In this document: one piece after another, positions 9,260 through 18,435 of the stretch
How the letters are laid out: each line of letters starts with the position of its first letter
How positions within the stretch are numbered: the stretch's first letter is position 1
NCBI RefSeq assembly: GCF_022750635.1
Contig: NZ_JAJKBG010000003.1
Location: 310,001 to 374,000 of the forward strand
DNA from: Brevundimonas pishanensis
GTDB taxonomy: Bacteria > Pseudomonadota > Alphaproteobacteria > Caulobacterales > Caulobacteraceae
DNA length: 64,000 nucleotides
Reading direction: 5' to 3'
Translations under genes and position numbers: made by a program
The notes under the pieces: model-generated
What the model was told of the DNA's origin: nothing
Database searches by the model: none
What the model saw: only the letters and a program-made list of their open reading frames with translations

Positions 9260-10122
9260 TGCCTATGAACTCCAAGATTACCCGCGCACCGGAAGGCCTG
9301 TCGGCCGGTACCGCTTCCATGTCGACCGCTCCGGCTGTGGGCGATTCCGCCCGCGCACCGCTGGGTCCGATCAAGATCGCGGCCAAAGAGGTCAAGGTCT
9401 TCTACGGCGAGAAGCAGGCCCTGCACGGCGTCAGCCTCGACATTCCGGACAAGGCGGTCACCGCCCTGATCGGCCCGTCCGGCTGTGGCAAGTCCACCTT
9501 CCTGCGTACCCTCAACCGCATGAACGACACCGTCCCGGGTGCGCGCGTTGAAGGCCGCATCGAGATGGACGGCGTGAACATCAACGACAAGAAGATCGAC
9601 CCTGTTCTTCTGCGTGCCCAGGTGGGCATGGTGTTCCAGAAGCCGAACCCCTTCCCGAAGTCGATCTTCGAGAACGTGGCCTATGGCCCGAAAATCCACG
9701 GCCTCGCATCGTCGAAGTCGGAACTGGAAGACATCGTCCAGTCGGCGCTGAAGCGTGCCGGTCTGTGGGACGAGGTCGCCGACCGTCTGCACGCGCCGGG
9801 CACCGGCCTGTCGGGTGGTCAGCAGCAGCGTCTGGTTATCGCCCGCGCCATTGCGGTCGAACCGGAAGTCATCCTGATGGACGAGCCTTGCTCGGCGCTG
9901 GACCCGATTGCGACAGCCAAGATCGAAGAGCTGATCGACGAACTGCGCGAGCGTTACTGCATCGTGATCGTTACCCATTCGATGGCGCAGGCTGCCCGCG
10001 TTTCGCAACGCACGGCCTTCTTCCACATGGGTAACATCGTCGAAACCGGCGACACCGAAGATATATTCACCAACCCCCGCGAGCGTCGCACGCTCGATTA
10101 CATCACTGGCCGTTTCGGCTAA
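9259..10122 (+). CDS. pstB: Phosphate ABC transporter ATP-binding protein PstB
   Basis: The product has all ABC ATPase motifs: Walker [10 protein letters not shown] near residue 72, signature LSGGQQQR, Walker [13 protein letters not shown] and the switch histidine in [11 protein letters not shown]. The C-terminal segment [15 protein letters not shown] is characteristic of PstB. It energises phosphate import through PstC and PstA and also takes part in signalling to PhoR through PhoU. The ATG at 9259 overlaps the pstA stop. A further in-frame ATG at 9265 is possible. The first 35 residues form an extension longer than in the E. coli protein. Confidence 0.96.
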   Translation: MPMNSKITRAPEGLSAGTASMSTAPAVGDSARAPLGPIKIAAKEVKVFYGEKQALHGVSLDIPDKAVTALIGPSGCGKSTFLRTLNRMNDTVPGARVEGRIEMDGVNINDKKIDPVLLRAQVGMVFQKPNPFPKSIFENVAYGPKIHGLASSKSELEDIVQSALKRAGLWDEVADRLHAPGTGLSGGQQQRLVIARAIAVEPEVILMDEPCSALDPIATAKIEELIDELRERYCIVIVTHSMAQAARVSQRTAFFHMGNIVETGDTEDIFTNPRERRTLDYITGRFG

Positions 10123-10129
10123 GGGCGAC

Positions 10130-10879
10130 ATGAACCAGCATACCGTCAAAGCCTATGGTGACGAGCTGAACCAGCTCACGGCCGAGGTCGTCCGTATGGG
10201 CGGTCTGGCCGAGGCGCAGGTGGCAGACGCCATTGAATCCGTGGCCCGCCGCGATGTGGCACTGGCTCGCGCGGTGATCGAGCGCGACGTCAAGCTGGAC
10301 ACGCTGCACTACGACATCGAGAAGAAGGCGATCCGTCTGATCGCTCTTCGTCAGCCGGTGGCTAGCGACCTGCGCCGCACTCTGGGTGCCATCAAACTGG
10401 CTCAGGACCTCGAGCGTACGGGCGACCTCGCCAAGAATATCGGCAAGCGTGCCCTGATCCTCGCCGAGGGCGAGCCGATGCAGGTGTTGACCCGCTCGAT
10501 CGAGCGCATGGGCCGACTGGTGTCGAACCGCCTGCGCGACGTGCTGGATGCCTATACGGCGTCGGAAGTCGAGCGCGCCATGAGCGTCTGGCAAACCGAC
10601 GACGAGGTCGACGAGCACTACAACGCGCTCTTCCGCGAACTGCTCACCTATATGATGGGCGACCCACGCACGATCACGGCCTGCACGCACCTGCTGTTCA
10701 TGGCCAAGAACCTTGAACGCATAGGCGACCACGCGACCAACATCGCCGAGGCCGTCTATTACGAGATCACCGGTGAGGACATGATGGGCGAGCGCCCGCG
10801 TGCCGTGCCGGCTCCGGGCGAAGATGCTTCGCCCACTCCGACGATTTCGGCCTCGACCGATCCGTCGGCTGACGACTGA
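10130..10879 (+). CDS. phoU: Phosphate signalling complex protein PhoU
   Basis: The 249-residue product consists of two homologous three-helix PhoU repeats. The metal-contacting motifs are DLERTGDLAKNIGKRA in the first repeat and NLERIGDHATNIAEAVYY in the second. PhoU sits between the Pst transporter and PhoR and keeps PhoR in its phosphatase state when phosphate is plentiful. A tail of about 30 residues rich in proline, serine and aspartate (from about residue 220) extends past the usual end. It starts seven bases after pstB in the same operon. Confidence 0.97.
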   Translation: MNQHTVKAYGDELNQLTAEVVRMGGLAEAQVADAIESVARRDVALARAVIERDVKLDTLHYDIEKKAIRLIALRQPVASDLRRTLGAIKLAQDLERTGDLAKNIGKRALILAEGEPMQVLTRSIERMGRLVSNRLRDVLDAYTASEVERAMSVWQTDDEVDEHYNALFRELLTYMMGDPRTITACTHLLFMAKNLERIGDHATNIAEAVYYEITGEDMMGERPRAVPAPGEDASPTPTISASTDPSADD

Positions 10880-10921
10880 CCCTTTGAGTTGAACTGACGT
10901 CTCACAGACCGGAGTGCCAAG

Positions 10922-11611
10922 TTGCAACCCTATATACTGGTGATGGAAGACGAGGACGCGCTGTCGACGCTCCTTCAGTACAATCTGGAGAAGGAAGGCT
11001 ACGAAGTAGCCGTCGCGGGCGATGGGGAAGAAGGCTGGCTGATGATCGAGGAGCGCCAGCCCGATCTGGTGCTGCTGGACTGGATGCTGCCCAAGCTGTC
11101 AGGCATCGAACTGTGCCGCCGCATCCGCGCCAAGGCCGAAACGCGAAACCTGCCGATCATCATGCTGACTGCTCGCGGCGAGGAAACGGACCGCGTGCGT
11201 GGTCTGGATACCGGTGCGGACGACTACATGACCAAGCCGTTCTCGATGACCGAACTGACGGCACGCATGCGGGCAGTATTGCGTCGTCTGCGCCCGGGGC
11301 TGGCCGATGATCGCGTCAATCACGCCGACATCATCATGGACCGTGTGGCCCACCGCGTGAGCCGCGCAGGACGCGAAATCCATCTTGGCCCGACGGAGTT
11401 CCGCCTGCTGGACCACTTCCTGAAACACCCCGGTCGCGTGTTCAGCCGTGAACAGCTTCTGGACGCTGTCTGGGGCTCGGACGTCTACGTCGAGGCCCGC
11501 ACCGTGGACGTCCACGTCGGACGCCTGCGCAAGGCATTGAACGTGGATGGAACGGTCAATCCGATCCGCACCGTGCGATCTGCCGGTTACTCGCTCGATC
11601 TGAACAACTAG
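10922..11611 (+). CDS. phoB: Phosphate regulon response regulator PhoB
   Basis: The 229-residue product has an N-terminal receiver domain, with the phospho-accepting aspartate near residue 53 in LVLLDWMLPKLSG and a conserved lysine in MTKPFS. The C-terminal winged-helix domain carries LGPTEFRLLDHFLKHPGRVF and SREQLLDAVWG, and its recognition helix and wing contain the typical RTVDVHVGRLRKAL motif. The start is a TTG with GGAG upstream. An upstream ATG is not available in frame. It closes the phosphate operon and is the regulator expected to bind the Pho box at 6427. An intrinsic terminator follows. Confidence 0.97.
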   Translation: MQPYILVMEDEDALSTLLQYNLEKEGYEVAVAGDGEEGWLMIEERQPDLVLLDWMLPKLSGIELCRRIRAKAETRNLPIIMLTARGEETDRVRGLDTGADDYMTKPFSMTELTARMRAVLRRLRPGLADDRVNHADIIMDRVAHRVSRAGREIHLGPTEFRLLDHFLKHPGRVFSREQLLDAVWGSDVYVEARTVDVHVGRLRKALNVDGTVNPIRTVRSAGYSLDLNN

Positions 11612-11630
11612 TCTTATCGACGCCGAATAG

Positions 11631-11669
11631 AAAAAGGGCGCTGTGGCCAAAGCCGCAGCGCCCTTTGTT
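11631..11669. terminator. Bidirectional terminator between phoB and hslO
   Basis: An eleven-base stem, AAAGGGCGCTG paired with CAGCGCCCTTT, carries A and T tracts on opposite sides. It can therefore stop the converging phoB and hslO transcripts. Confidence 0.8.
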
Positions 11670-11684
11670 CATTCTGGCTTGGCC

Positions 11685-12632
11685 TTAGTGGCGAACAGCA
11701 GCGGCGTCGACCTCGGCAGCACCGACCTCTGCCGGATCGATCACGTAATCGGTCGAGCAATATTCGCAGTTCGCATGGATGTTGCCGTCGGCTTCAACCA
11801 TTTCGGCGCGCTCGTCCTCGGGGAAGGATTGCAGCACGGTGACGATACGCTCGCGCGAGCAACGGCAAACGGCCTTCAGTTCGCTGGCACCTTCCAGACG
11901 CACGCCGTCTTCGTGGAACAGGCGGTAAAGCAGGGTCTCCGGTGTGATGGTCGGATCGACCAGCTCGTCATCGCTCAAGGTGGCGAACAGTGCGCGGGTG
12001 CGGTCCCAGACCTCTTCGGTCGAACCGCGCGACTCGTCGCCTGCGATGACCTGAATAAGGGCACCGCCGGCACGCCACTGGGTGCCTTCGTCGGTCGTGA
12101 TCTGGCCGACAGCCAGATTGACCTTGGTCGGGATCTGCTCGGACTGGACGAAATAGTGCTCGGCGCAGGAGGCAAGGCTGTCGCCCTCGATAGGGGTCAT
12201 GCCCTGCGTACGCTCGAAGTCCGAACCGCGGTCCAGCGTCATGATGAACACGCCCTTGCCCAGAAGGTCTTCAGCACCCGGGTTCGGATTGGCGGCAATG
12301 GCCTCGGCCAGTTCACCTTCATCATAGCGGCAGAAGCCGCGCATGGTACCATCGGTGCCATAGTCGGCCAGCACATAACGAACCGGACCGTCGCCTTGCG
12401 CCTGCACCAGCAGACGACCGTCAAACTTCAGCGCCGAGCCGACCAGAGCAGCCAGAGCCGCAGCCTCGCCCAGCAGGTTTGCGACGGGGGTTGGGTAGTC
12501 ATGCGAGGACAGGATGGTGTCGATAGCCTTGCCCATACGAACAAGACGGCCGCGCACCGGCCAGCCATCGATCTGGAAGGCTGCAGCCAGATCGTCATGC
12601 AGGGCATTGTTAGGGGCGGATGCGTCGGTCAC
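11685..12632 (-). CDS. hslO: Hsp33 redox-regulated chaperone
   Basis: The product of about 315 residues has the Hsp33 core fold region followed by the zinc-binding C-terminal switch domain. The four redox cysteines appear as CRC (in ELKAVCRCSRERIVTVLQ) and CEYC (in NIHANCEYCSTDYV). On oxidation these cysteines release zinc and activate holdase activity against protein aggregation. I place the start at GTG 12632, because AGGACCC precedes it and the protein sequence aligns from there. A longer reading up to 12977 covers the neighbouring gene's 5' end and is not credible. It converges on phoB, sharing a terminator. Confidence 0.92.
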   Translation of the reverse strand: MTDASAPNNALHDDLAAAFQIDGWPVRGRLVRMGKAIDTILSSHDYPTPVANLLGEAAALAALVGSALKFDGRLLVQAQGDGPVRYVLADYGTDGTMRGFCRYDEGELAEAIAANPNPGAEDLLGKGVFIMTLDRGSDFERTQGMTPIEGDSLASCAEHYFVQSEQIPTKVNLAVGQITTDEGTQWRAGGALIQVIAGDESRGSTEEVWDRTRALFATLSDDELVDPTITPETLLYRLFHEDGVRLEGASELKAVCRCSRERIVTVLQSFPEDERAEMVEADGNIHANCEYCSTDYVIDPAEVGAAEVDAAAVRH

Positions 12633-12825
12633 TTTGGGTCCTAAAACACTGATTGTCTCGAAGCCGCGCAACATAGGGAGGCGGCTTGCGTTTTGTAAGG
12701 GGTATGGGCCGCACTGCACGTCCGTAACGGGGCAAGCGGCACCGCGAGAACACGAAAAATCGGGAACTCTTGTCCTCAGCAACCGCTGATGTTCAATGAT
12801 CCCTACGGCTCTGCAGAAGGTGCAT

Positions 12826-13416
12826 ATGTTCGAAGAAACCAATCTGATCGACGATCTGGTCGAAGAAGTTCGCAAGCATCCCGGCATTGTGGGCGGTGCA
12901 GTGGCCGTGCTCGCAGGTATCGGCTTTGCCACCCTGTTCCTTCGCCAGCGCACCGGTCCGCGCCGCATCGAGGTCATTCGTGAACGCCTCAGCCCGCGCC
13001 AATGGGCCGAAGAACTCGGTCTAGGCGAGCGTCTGGGTGCCTTTGGTCGCCGCGTCCGCGAGGATACGATGGATGCTGCCGAGACGTCGCGAGAGCGCGC
13101 ATCCGACCTTGGCTATGACCTACGTGAACGCGCATCGGATTTCGGCCATGACATCGGGGACCGTGCGCGCGATCTTGGGGACCGTGCACGCGGCCTTGCC
13201 GAAGGGGCTCGCGAGCGCCTCGCCGACTGGCGCTATGACCGCCGTCGTCGCCACAATCGCAAGAAGCGGATGGCCTCGGTACGCCATGCCGGAGAGTCCG
13301 CACTGGATTTCGCCAGCGACCACAAGCGCGAGGGTGCAGCCCTCCTGACCGTGGCTCTGATTGCCGCCGGTATCGGTGCCATCGCTCTGGAGAATCGCAA
13401 GCTCAAGGGGGAGTGA
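12826..13416 (+). CDS. Membrane-anchored protein with 11-residue helical repeats, unknown function
   Basis: The product of about 196 residues has one hydrophobic segment near residues 20-40 (IVGGAVAVLAGIGFATLFL) and a second at the C-terminus (ALLTVALIAAGIGAIALE). Between them lies a charged helical region with repeated 11-residue units such as RERASDLGYDL and RERASDFGHDI, then DRARDLG and ARERLADW. Such repeats resemble amphipathic lipid-surface helices as in LEA-like or apolipoprotein-like proteins. I chose the ATG at 12826 because AGAAGGTG precedes it; 12796 is the alternative. I recognise no specific family. A membrane-surface or stress role is only a guess. Confidence 0.75.
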   Translation: MFEETNLIDDLVEEVRKHPGIVGGAVAVLAGIGFATLFLRQRTGPRRIEVIRERLSPRQWAEELGLGERLGAFGRRVREDTMDAAETSRERASDLGYDLRERASDFGHDIGDRARDLGDRARGLAEGARERLADWRYDRRRRHNRKKRMASVRHAGESALDFASDHKREGAALLTVALIAAGIGAIALENRKLKGE

Positions 13417-13453
13417 GGGTAAAAAGCGACGTCTTGGAAAATTCATGCGTCGC

Positions 13454-13477
13454 GGGGGGCTTTGTGCCCCCTTTTTA
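13454..13477 (+). terminator. Intrinsic terminator before the SerB-SerA gene
   Basis: A GGGGGGC stem pairs with GCCCCC across a TTTGT loop and is followed by TTTTT. Confidence 0.8.
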
Positions 13478-13512
13478 TTGCTGCAAGTGCGAAGCTGGGC
13501 TAGTTGCGGGGC

Positions 13513-15417
13513 ATGACCTCGCCTCTGAATGCTTCGCCCGTTTTCGTTTTCGATTTCGATTCGACTCTGGTTCGGATCGAGACTTTGGAGGCTCTGGCCG
13601 AGCTGTCGCTCGCGGCCGCTCCTGATGCGGACGAGCGCAAGGCCAAGATCGCCGAACTGACTGATCGGGCCATGGGCGGCGAGATCGGGTTTGGCGAGGC
13701 GCTGAAGGCCCGTCTGGACCTGCTGGGACTGCGTAAAGAGCACGTCGAAGCGCTGGCCGACCGCATTCTGGACGAGGCATCCACCTCGATCCGTCGCAAC
13801 GTCGACTTCTTCGAGCGCAATGCGGAACGTATCTATATTCTGTCCGGCGGGTTCACCGAGATCATTGCCCCGCTGGCCGCGCGTCTGGGCTTGGCCCCGG
13901 ATCACGTTCTGGCCAATGAACTGGTTTACGACGAAGACGGCCGCGTCACAGGCGTCAACGAAGCCAATCCATTGGCCCGCGAAAACGGCAAGCCGACCGT
14001 TATCAAGTCGCTGAATCTCGAAGGGCCGGTGGTTATCGTCGGCGATGGCTGGAATGACGCCGAGGTCAAGTTGGCCGGCGCTGCGGACCGTTTCTATGCC
14101 TTCACCGAAGTTGTCAGCCGCCCCAAGGTGACCGAGGTCGCCGACGCCATTGCGGCGTCTCTGGACGAGGTGCTGTTTGCCGAAGGTGTGTCGGGGCGCT
14201 GGTCCTATCCGCGCAACCGCATCAAGATGCTACTGCTGGAGAATATCCATCCGGCGGCGGTCGAGCGACTGGAGGAGGCGGGCTATACCGTCGAGACCAT
14301 GAAAGGCGCGTTGGACGAGGACGACCTGATCGAGGCGATCAAGGGGGTGCACGTTCTGGGCATCCGCTCCAAGACGACCGTGACCAAGCGAGTTCTGGAC
14401 CATGCTGACCGCCTGATGGCTGTTGCGGCCTTCTGCATCGGCACCAACCAGATCGATCTGGACGCCTGTGCCGACAAGGGCGTGGCCGTGTTCAATGCGC
14501 CGTATTCCAACACCCGCTCGGTGGTCGAGCTAGCGCTGGGCATGATGATCGTCATGATGCGCGATGTGGCCGACAAGTCGCGTCAAATGCATCAAGGTAT
14601 CTGGAACAAGTCGGCGACCGGCTCGCGCGAAGTCCGTGGCAAGACGCTGGGCATCGTTGGCTATGGCGCTATTGGCAGCCAGCTTTCGATCCTTGCCGAA
14701 AACCTCGGCATGCGCGTGTTGTTCTATGATCTGAACGAGCGTTTGGCGCTGGGTAATGCCCGTCGCGTGCGCAAGCTGGACGACCTGTTGGCCGAGGCCG
14801 ATGTGGTCACGCTGCACGTCGATGGCCGCAAGGACAACGCCAACATCTTTGGCCGCGACCAGTTCGCCAAGATGAAGGACGGTGCGCTGTTCCTGAACCT
14901 CGCGCGCGGTCACATCGTGGATGTGAATGCATTGGCCGATGCCGTGAAGTCAGGGCGTATCGCGGGTGCCGCAGTGGACGTCTTCCCCGAAGAGCCGCGC
15001 ACAAACTCCGACCCGTTCGACAGCCCGCTGATCGGTCTGGAGAAGGTTATCCTGACCCCGCACGTTGGCGGCTCGACCGAGGAGGCACAGGAAGCCATCG
15101 CCGAGTTCGCGGCAGAGCGACTGCTGAACTATCTGAACCGTGGCGACACGACCTTCTGCGTGAACTTGCCGAACGTGCAACTGTCGGAAGTCAGCCGCGC
15201 CCACCGTCTGCTGCACATCCACAAGAACCAGCCGGGCGTGATGGCCGAGTTGAACCGTGGCTTGTCCGAGGCTGGCCTTAACATTCTGGGCCAGCACCTA
15301 AAGACCGACGAGCGAACGGGTTATGTCATCATCGATGTGGACCGCGAGTACGATATCGAGGCGGTTAAACGCCTCCGGCTGATCCCCGGAACGGTGAAGT
15401 TCCGCATGTTGCACTAA
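13513..15417 (+). CDS. SerB-SerA fusion: phosphoserine phosphatase-like HAD domain plus 3-phosphoglycerate dehydrogenase
   Basis: The product of about 634 residues joins two serine-biosynthesis enzymes. Residues 10-225 form an HAD phosphatase with the nucleophile motif FDFDST (D14, D16), motif II ILSGGF and motif IV GDGWNDAE near 177, as in SerB. Residues about 235-634 form a D-3-phosphoglycerate dehydrogenase of the short E. coli type. This part has NAD-binding GIVGYGAIGS near 380, substrate motifs FCIGTNQIDL and NTRSV, catalytic histidine in LTPHVGGST and a C-terminal ACT domain from about 566. The ACT domain suggests feedback inhibition by serine. The fusion would cover the first and third steps, with aminotransferase SerC elsewhere. 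ATG 13513 is preferred over TTG 13504. The reading frame is unbroken across the junction. Confidence 0.93.
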   Translation: MTSPLNASPVFVFDFDSTLVRIETLEALAELSLAAAPDADERKAKIAELTDRAMGGEIGFGEALKARLDLLGLRKEHVEALADRILDEASTSIRRNVDFFERNAERIYILSGGFTEIIAPLAARLGLAPDHVLANELVYDEDGRVTGVNEANPLARENGKPTVIKSLNLEGPVVIVGDGWNDAEVKLAGAADRFYAFTEVVSRPKVTEVADAIAASLDEVLFAEGVSGRWSYPRNRIKMLLLENIHPAAVERLEEAGYTVETMKGALDEDDLIEAIKGVHVLGIRSKTTVTKRVLDHADRLMAVAAFCIGTNQIDLDACADKGVAVFNAPYSNTRSVVELALGMMIVMMRDVADKSRQMHQGIWNKSATGSREVRGKTLGIVGYGAIGSQLSILAENLGMRVLFYDLNERLALGNARRVRKLDDLLAEADVVTLHVDGRKDNANIFGRDQFAKMKDGALFLNLARGHIVDVNALADAVKSGRIAGAAVDVFPEEPRTNSDPFDSPLIGLEKVILTPHVGGSTEEAQEAIAEFAAERLLNYLNRGDTTFCVNLPNVQLSEVSRAHRLLHIHKNQPGVMAELNRGLSEAGLNILGQHLKTDERTGYVIIDVDREYDIEAVKRLRLIPGTVKFRMLH

Positions 15418-15543
15418 TGCCGTTTCAGGTCAGGAAATCGTCTCAACAGCGATGATTTGGCCGAACAGCGTATTGTAATCGCTTCAAACGGGAGCATCCT
15501 CCTTCCAACAGCCACAAGTTGATGGCTGGCGGGAGGATGATCT

Positions 15544-17349
15544 ATGAAGGCTTTGATGACGGGTGCCGCCTCTGCGGCACTGGCGGTGGCTTTGGTCGCC
15601 ATGTCCGGTTCGGCGGCTTCGGCCCAGACCTATGACCGACTGGTCGTGTTTGGCGACAGTCTGTCAGACAACGGCAACCTCTATGGTGCGACCGGCGGGA
15701 CCCAGCCGGCTTCGCCGCCATATTGGCAGGGCCGGTTCTCGGACGGTCGCACCTTCGCCGAGCAACTCGGGTTTAACGCAGCCAACTTCAACGGCCCCGT
15801 TACCGGCAGCATCAACATGGCCTTTGGCGGTGCCCGCACCGACTCGCAAACAGCTCCGCTGGGTATGCAGCTCCAACTCGCCACCTATCTGGCCCGTGGG
15901 GGCAAGTTCGGTGGTGGCGATCTAGTCAGCGTACTGGGCGGTGCCAACAATATCTTCCAGGGGCTTCCGGCGGCAGGGGCGTCAACCAACCCGACCGGGA
16001 CTATCGCCACGACCTCGCGTTCTGCAGCGACCGATGTGGCCGGTCTGGTCAGATCGGTTGCTCAGGCAGGGGCGGGGACTATCGTCGTCACCAACCTTCC
16101 GCGCCTCAGCGTCACGCCACAGTTCCGCAATACCGCAGCAGCCCCGCTGGCAGACTTTGCGGCCACGACTTTCAACACGGCGCTCTATAACAATCTGGCC
16201 AGCGTCGCGGCGGCCAATGGCGGCACCAATATCATTCAGGTCGACCTGTTCACGGCGGGCGACGCCATCGCGGCTGATCCCGCTGCCTTTGGTATCAAGA
16301 ATGCGACCGCTGCCTGCTTCAACGGCGTGACTGTCTGCGCCAACCCCGGCGAGTATTTCTACTTCGACGGCGTGCATCCCACCACCAAGGGTCACTCCAT
16401 CATCGCCGCGCTGGTCGATGACTACATCTATTACGGCGCGGCGGGTTCGCGCATGGCAGTGCTGGGCGAAACGTCATGGCGCAGTCGCGAAGACGATCTG
16501 GACGAAGCTACCCGCGTCCTTTCCACCCGCGAAGGGTGGGGCGAGGGCACGCGCCTGACCATGTCCCTCCTCGCTAGCACGGCCAAGACCGACGCCCGCG
16601 GGGTCATCGATGAGGTCAAGACGGACGGTTATGGTGCCCGCCTCGCACTCGAGACCGGCAATGAGACCGTGCGCTTCGGTCTGGCGGGCGGTATCCGCCA
16701 GTCAGAGTTGGATGCGGGCGTTGTCACCGCGGACATCGATAATTTCAGCATCGACGTTTACGGCGGTTGGCGCTCGGAAACGGCGTTTGTGAACCTCGCT
16801 GCTGGCGCGGCACAGGACGACTATAATGACGTCAAACGCCTGACCGCTCTGGCTCCGCTGGTTCATACGACTTCGACGCGGGGCAAGTCATTTGGTGCGC
16901 GCGCACAAGGGGGCATGTGGTTCCAGCAGGGCAATCTGGGGATTTCACCCCGCGTCGCCGTCGCTTGGGTGGACACCTCGGTCGACGAGTTCTTTGAGGC
17001 TGGACCGGCCGCCGACTATCACTATGCCGAGCGCAAGTTGGACGCGGTGACAGGCGAGGTGGCCTTGCGGCTGGAGCACGGCACCGAGCGGACCCAGTTC
17101 TTCGTCGAAGGCGGCTGGCGCGACACGTTGAGCGACAACAGCGACGACGCGCGCACCGGTATTTACGGCAACACGGCCAAGGTGCTGGCCCAAACGGTTG
17201 ATCTGCCCTTTGGCTCGCAAGGACTGGCTTCGGTGGGCCTGTCGCACCGCCTTGGCGACAAGACCAATGTCGAGGTGTCGTATCGCGGCCGTTTCGGCAG
17301 CGACTTCAACAGCCATCTGGGCGGCGTGCGTTTGAGCTACGCCTTCTAA
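15544..17349 (+). CDS. GDSL esterase/lipase autotransporter
   Basis: The 601-residue product begins with a signal peptide ending about residue 27 (GSAASAQT). The passenger is a GDSL hydrolase, with nucleophile serine near residue 39 in VFGDSLSDNGN, the GGANN block, and aspartate-histidine pair D275 and H278 in DGVHPTTKGH. Residues from about 330 form a C-terminal autotransporter beta-barrel ending in the outer-membrane signature LSYAF. It resembles surface esterases such as EstA, which stay attached to the outer membrane. The ATG is preceded by GGGAGGATGATCT. A strong hairpin follows the stop. The substrate is unknown. Confidence 0.92.
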   Translation: MKALMTGAASAALAVALVAMSGSAASAQTYDRLVVFGDSLSDNGNLYGATGGTQPASPPYWQGRFSDGRTFAEQLGFNAANFNGPVTGSINMAFGGARTDSQTAPLGMQLQLATYLARGGKFGGGDLVSVLGGANNIFQGLPAAGASTNPTGTIATTSRSAATDVAGLVRSVAQAGAGTIVVTNLPRLSVTPQFRNTAAAPLADFAATTFNTALYNNLASVAAANGGTNIIQVDLFTAGDAIAADPAAFGIKNATAACFNGVTVCANPGEYFYFDGVHPTTKGHSIIAALVDDYIYYGAAGSRMAVLGETSWRSREDDLDEATRVLSTREGWGEGTRLTMSLLASTAKTDARGVIDEVKTDGYGARLALETGNETVRFGLAGGIRQSELDAGVVTADIDNFSIDVYGGWRSETAFVNLAAGAAQDDYNDVKRLTALAPLVHTTSTRGKSFGARAQGGMWFQQGNLGISPRVAVAWVDTSVDEFFEAGPAADYHYAERKLDAVTGEVALRLEHGTERTQFFVEGGWRDTLSDNSDDARTGIYGNTAKVLAQTVDLPFGSQGLASVGLSHRLGDKTNVEVSYRGRFGSDFNSHLGGVRLSYAF

Positions 17350-17358
17350 GCTACTGAA

Positions 17359-17398
17359 TTACCGGCGAGAGGTAGCGGAGACCTCTCGCCGGTAGTTT
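17359..17398 (+). terminator. Terminator after the autotransporter gene
   Basis: A 14-base stem pairs TACCGGCGAGAGGT at 17360-17373 with its complement at 17381-17394. Only a short T run follows. Confidence 0.65.
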
Positions 17399-17466
17399 AA
17401 CCGCTTGCGCAATGGGCATGTTTCCGTGACTGCTATCACAACGGCCTAACGGCGCGAGGAGGTGGC

Positions 17467-18435
17467 ATGTCGACTGTTCTCAGACTGTCTGACGTCAGTA
17501 AGAGTTACGGCAATTTTCAAGCCGTAAAATCATTGGGTTTCGAGGTTCAGCGCGGCCAGATTTGCGGTTTTCTAGGACCGAATGGCGCAGGCAAGACCTC
17601 CAGCATCCGCATGATTCTGGGCCTGCAGGCGGCGACCTCCGGCTCCATCGAAATCTTGGGCGCGGACGACGGGCGGAAGGTACGCGACCGGATCGGCTTC
17701 CTGCCCGAAGAACGCGGCCTCTATAAAAAAATGACGCCGGTCGAGGCCATTGCCTATCTCGGCTCGCTCAAGGGCCTCCCTGCCAGCGAAGGCCGCAAGC
17801 GCGCCCGTGACATGCTGGAACAGATGGGCCTGGGCGACTCCCAGAAGAAAAAGATGAAGGACCTGTCCAAGGGCATGGCCCAGAAGGTCCAATTGATCGC
17901 CTCGGTGGTTCACCAGCCAGAGTTTGTCATTCTGGACGAGCCCTTCTCGGGGCTGGACCCGATGAACCAGCAGGGGCTGGAGGCGATGATCCGCTCGCTG
18001 GCCGAAAATGGCGCGACTGTCCTGTTCTCCACCCACGTGATGCAACATGCAGAGCGTCTGTGCGACAAGGTTGTGTTGCTGGCGCGCGGCCAAAAGGCCT
18101 TCGAGGGAACGGTTGAGCAGGCGCGGGCGACTTCGCCGCGCTTCCTCGAAATCAACGGTGCGCTGGACCTGAAGTCGGTTGCGGCCCTGCCGGGCATCAG
18201 CGGCTTTGAACAGGTCGAGCAGCACGGCGACGTTTTTAGCATTAAGGCCCGTCTGGCTCCCGATGCCGAGGTGCAGCAGACCTTGAGGACGGCATTCATG
18301 TCGAACATGGACGTGCGCAGTTTCGCCTTGCGAGAGCCATCGCTGCACGACGCCTTTATCGCCCTGACGGGGGCAAATCCGGACGATGACCAGAGACACA
18401 AGACGGATGCCGCTGTGACGGAGACCGCCCGATGA
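17467..18435 (+). CDS. ABC transporter ATP-binding protein (NatA/ABC-2 exporter type)
   Basis: The 322-residue product has Walker A GPNGAGKTS near residue 40, a signature DLSKGMAQKV that deviates from the canonical LSGGQ, and Walker B VILDEPFSGLD. The H-loop is in FSTHVMQHAERL, and a C-terminal extension typical of the DrrA/NatA group follows. It overlaps the next gene by four bases (ATGA) and will form an exporter with it. Substrates of this family include sodium ions, drugs and glycans. Nothing here fixes the substrate. GAGGAGG precedes the ATG. Confidence 0.92.
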   Translation: MSTVLRLSDVSKSYGNFQAVKSLGFEVQRGQICGFLGPNGAGKTSSIRMILGLQAATSGSIEILGADDGRKVRDRIGFLPEERGLYKKMTPVEAIAYLGSLKGLPASEGRKRARDMLEQMGLGDSQKKKMKDLSKGMAQKVQLIASVVHQPEFVILDEPFSGLDPMNQQGLEAMIRSLAENGATVLFSTHVMQHAERLCDKVVLLARGQKAFEGTVEQARATSPRFLEINGALDLKSVAALPGISGFEQVEQHGDVFSIKARLAPDAEVQQTLRTAFMSNMDVRSFALREPSLHDAFIALTGANPDDDQRHKTDAAVTETAR

